Origin: Opitutales bacterium
GTDB taxonomy: Bacteria; Verrucomicrobiota; Verrucomicrobiia; Opitutales; Intestinicryptomonadaceae
Length of the DNA stretch: 5,124 bases
NCBI GenBank assembly: GCA_017633865.1
Contig: JAGBOM010000037.1
Span: 1 to 5,124, forward strand
Direction: 5' to 3'
In this document: positions 3,797 through 5,124 of the stretch, in pieces
Layout of the letters: each line of letters begins with the position of its first letter
How positions within the stretch are numbered: position 1 is the first letter of the stretch
The notes under the pieces: generated by a model
Told to the model about the DNA's origin: nothing
The model's input: only the letters and a program-made list of their open reading frames with translations
Database searches by the model: none
Translations under genes and position numbers: made by a program

Positions 3797-5124
3797 ATGA
3801 AAATTTTTAGCTTTAAAACCGCGGCGCTAACCGCCGCTTTGTTTGCCGCGAACACGCTTTGCGCGGAGCTTGTCTGGACAAAAGACGCGGGCTGGCGAAT
3901 CGAGGGCGGAGTGCTCTCCGGAATCTTCGGCGAAAATCTTAGCGTCGAAACCGCCCTTCAGGCCATGAACGAGGCTAAAAAATTTCAGGACGAAGGCGAC
4001 AATTTCGGCGCGATAAATCTCTATAAAAAAATCTCCGCCGACTACGCTAAATCGATTTTCGCCCCCGAAGCGCTTTACCAGCTCGGCGCTCTGTACGCCG
4101 AGGAGGGAATGTTCGAGGACTCCTTCGAGAGCCTCCAAAAAATAATAAGGGACTATCCCGACTACCCCAGATTCAATTTGGTGATAGGCCAGCAGTACAA
4201 GCTCGCCGCAAGAATACAGGCGGGGCAGACTCCCTATTTGTGGGGCTGGATGCCCTGGTTTACCGACTACAACCTCGCGATAAAAATTTACGAGAAGGTC
4301 GTTTCAAACGCGCCGTACAGCGACTACGCCCCCCTCGCGCTTATGAATATCGCGCTTATCGCGGAGGATTTGGACAAGCCCGAAGTAGCCGTCGACGCGC
4401 TCGACAGAATCATAAACACCTATCCGCAAAACATTCTCACGCCCGACGCCTACATGCAAATGGCCTACACCTACCGCAAAATTGTGGAGGGCCCCGAGTA
4501 CGACCAGGCCTCGGTCATGAAGGCGATAGACTATTACCAAGACTTTTTGATTCTCTTTCCGGAGGACTCCAACACGCCCATGGCGGAAGTCGGCCTTGAG
4601 CTTATGCAGGACGTCAACGCGCGCAGCAGAATGTGCATGGGCGACTTTTACTACTACTACCGGAACAACATGCGCGCCGCCTCCATTTTCTACAACGAAA
4701 CCATAACCGCCGCGCCCGACAGCCTCGCCGCGAAGGAGGCGGCCTCGCAGCTCAAAAAAATCGCCGACGGCGAATTGCCCCCGATGACGCCCGCCGACTG
4801 GTTCCTCGGCAGACCGGTCCCCCCGACGGACGACCAGTACAAAGATTTCGAGCAGATACAAAAAATCGACGCCGAAAAGTTCCAGGCTAAAACCGTCGAG
4901 GACTTTATCGAAAGCGGCGTTCCCGTAGGCGGGGATATTTCGGAAACCTTCACGGGCGGGGCCGAACAAAACGCCGCCAAAGAGGATGCCGAAAAAGCCG
5001 ATTCTAAAAAAGCCGGCTTGAAGCCCGCAACCCCGGCGGAAGCCCCCGCAAACGCAGCCGAGCCCGCAGCGAAGGCTGTTTCGCCAGACGGCGTGCAGCC
5101 GGCTTCCGCAAAGGACGTCTCCTC
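3797..5124 (+). CDS. BamD-like secreted TPR protein, outer-membrane assembly (3' end outside window)
   Basis: The frame is open from ATG 3797 to the right edge, giving 442 residues so far. A signal peptide (MKIFSFK, hydrophobic core about 8-19, likely cut after LCA at 23) indicates export. Residues about 54-330 are helical TPR-like repeats of the BamD/YfiO or YbgF/CpoB type: 'AMNEAKKFQDEGDNFGAI' (56-73), 'APEALYQLGALYAEEGMFED' (89-108), then 'QKIIRDYPDYP' (114-124), 'SDYAPLALMNIALIAEDLDK' (175-194), and 'AIDYYQDFLILFPED' (243-257). BamD helps BamA insert beta-barrel proteins. Differences from typical BamD: no lipobox (N-T-L before the Cys at 22), twice the usual length of about 245, and an Ala/Pro/Lys/Glu-rich low-complexity tail from about 388. 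A Trp/Pro-rich insert, 'YLWGWMPWFTDY' (147-158), breaks the repeat pattern. BamD-like is the best family guess; a general TPR scaffold is possible. No Shine-Dalgarno precedes the start. Confidence 0.85.
   Translation, partial: MKIFSFKTAALTAALFAANTLCAELVWTKDAGWRIEGGVLSGIFGENLSVETALQAMNEAKKFQDEGDNFGAINLYKKISADYAKSIFAPEALYQLGALYAEEGMFEDSFESLQKIIRDYPDYPRFNLVIGQQYKLAARIQAGQTPYLWGWMPWFTDYNLAIKIYEKVVSNAPYSDYAPLALMNIALIAEDLDKPEVAVDALDRIINTYPQNILTPDAYMQMAYTYRKIVEGPEYDQASVMKAIDYYQDFLILFPEDSNTPMAEVGLELMQDVNARSRMCMGDFYYYYRNNMRAASIFYNETITAAPDSLAAKEAASQLKKIADGELPPMTPADWFLGRPVPPTDDQYKDFEQIQKIDAEKFQAKTVEDFIESGVPVGGDISETFTGGAEQNAAKEDAEKADSKKAGLKPATPAEAPANAAEPAAKAVSPDGVQPASAKDVS

Noticed and set aside
3797..3865. 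Lipoprotein signal on the BamD-like protein
   Set aside because: The only Cys near the signal peptide (residue 22) is preceded by N-T-L, with Leu at -1, which does not fit a lipobox needing Gly, Ala or Ser there.
4304..4980. Minus-strand open frames of 221 and 96 codons and plus-strand 4240-4599, 4633-4890
   Set aside because: All overlap the continuous BamD-like frame, whose TPR pattern and signal peptide are clear; the alternatives have Arg/Val/Gly-rich shadow composition.
1..5124. Mobile element, CRISPR array, tRNA or defence system
   Set aside because: No transposase, integrase, regularly spaced repeats, cloverleaf or defence-type domain was found; gene content is housekeeping and envelope related.

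Overview
The window is a moderately GC-rich bacterial chromosomal segment carrying mostly housekeeping and cell-envelope genes. The gene set and protein style suggest the Verrucomicrobia/Lentisphaerae side of the PVC group, perhaps an Opitutae-type bacterium. The clues are a pseudopilin-like protein ending in a 'G-G-hydrophobic-F-x-D-G' motif, a cysteine-free L32 next to PlsX, and a BamD-like TPR protein with a long Ala/Pro/Lys tail. This assignment is inference; no marker gene settles it. Two secreted proteins, an envelope-assembly protein and an anchored protein indicate a diderm cell.

Layout: (1) 3-131 (+) is the C-terminal end of an unrecognised protein, closed by a strong intrinsic terminator at 155-183. 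(2) 184-467 holds no convincing gene; it is a very G/T-rich tract followed by an AT-rich stretch. (3) 468-1136 (+) is a membrane-anchored pseudopilin-like protein. (4) 1137-1252 is a convergent intergenic region with a nested inverted repeat that looks like a two-way terminator. (5) 1253-2176 (-) is a BtuF/TroA-type periplasmic binding protein. (6) 2177-2342 is a divergent promoter region. (7) rpmF (2343-2519) and plsX (2628-3695), both +, are separated by a small terminator-like hairpin. (8) 3797 to the window end (+) is a BamD-like TPR protein, cut off at the edge.

rpmF-plsX is the well-known pairing of ribosome production with phospholipid synthesis. PlsX makes acyl-phosphate for the first step of phosphatidic acid formation; fabH, its frequent partner, is not next to it here. 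The BamD-like protein would act in outer-membrane protein assembly or a related envelope task. The binding protein has no permease or ATPase gene beside it.

The most interesting general pattern is at gene starts. rpmF and plsX have Shine-Dalgarno sequences. The three envelope genes (468, 2176 minus, 3797) have none, and each has a -10-like box placed so that transcription would begin 0-6 bases from the ATG, which suggests leaderless or nearly leaderless mRNAs. I see no tRNA, rRNA, CRISPR, insertion sequence, phage gene or defence system, and no clear sign of a novel multi-gene system.
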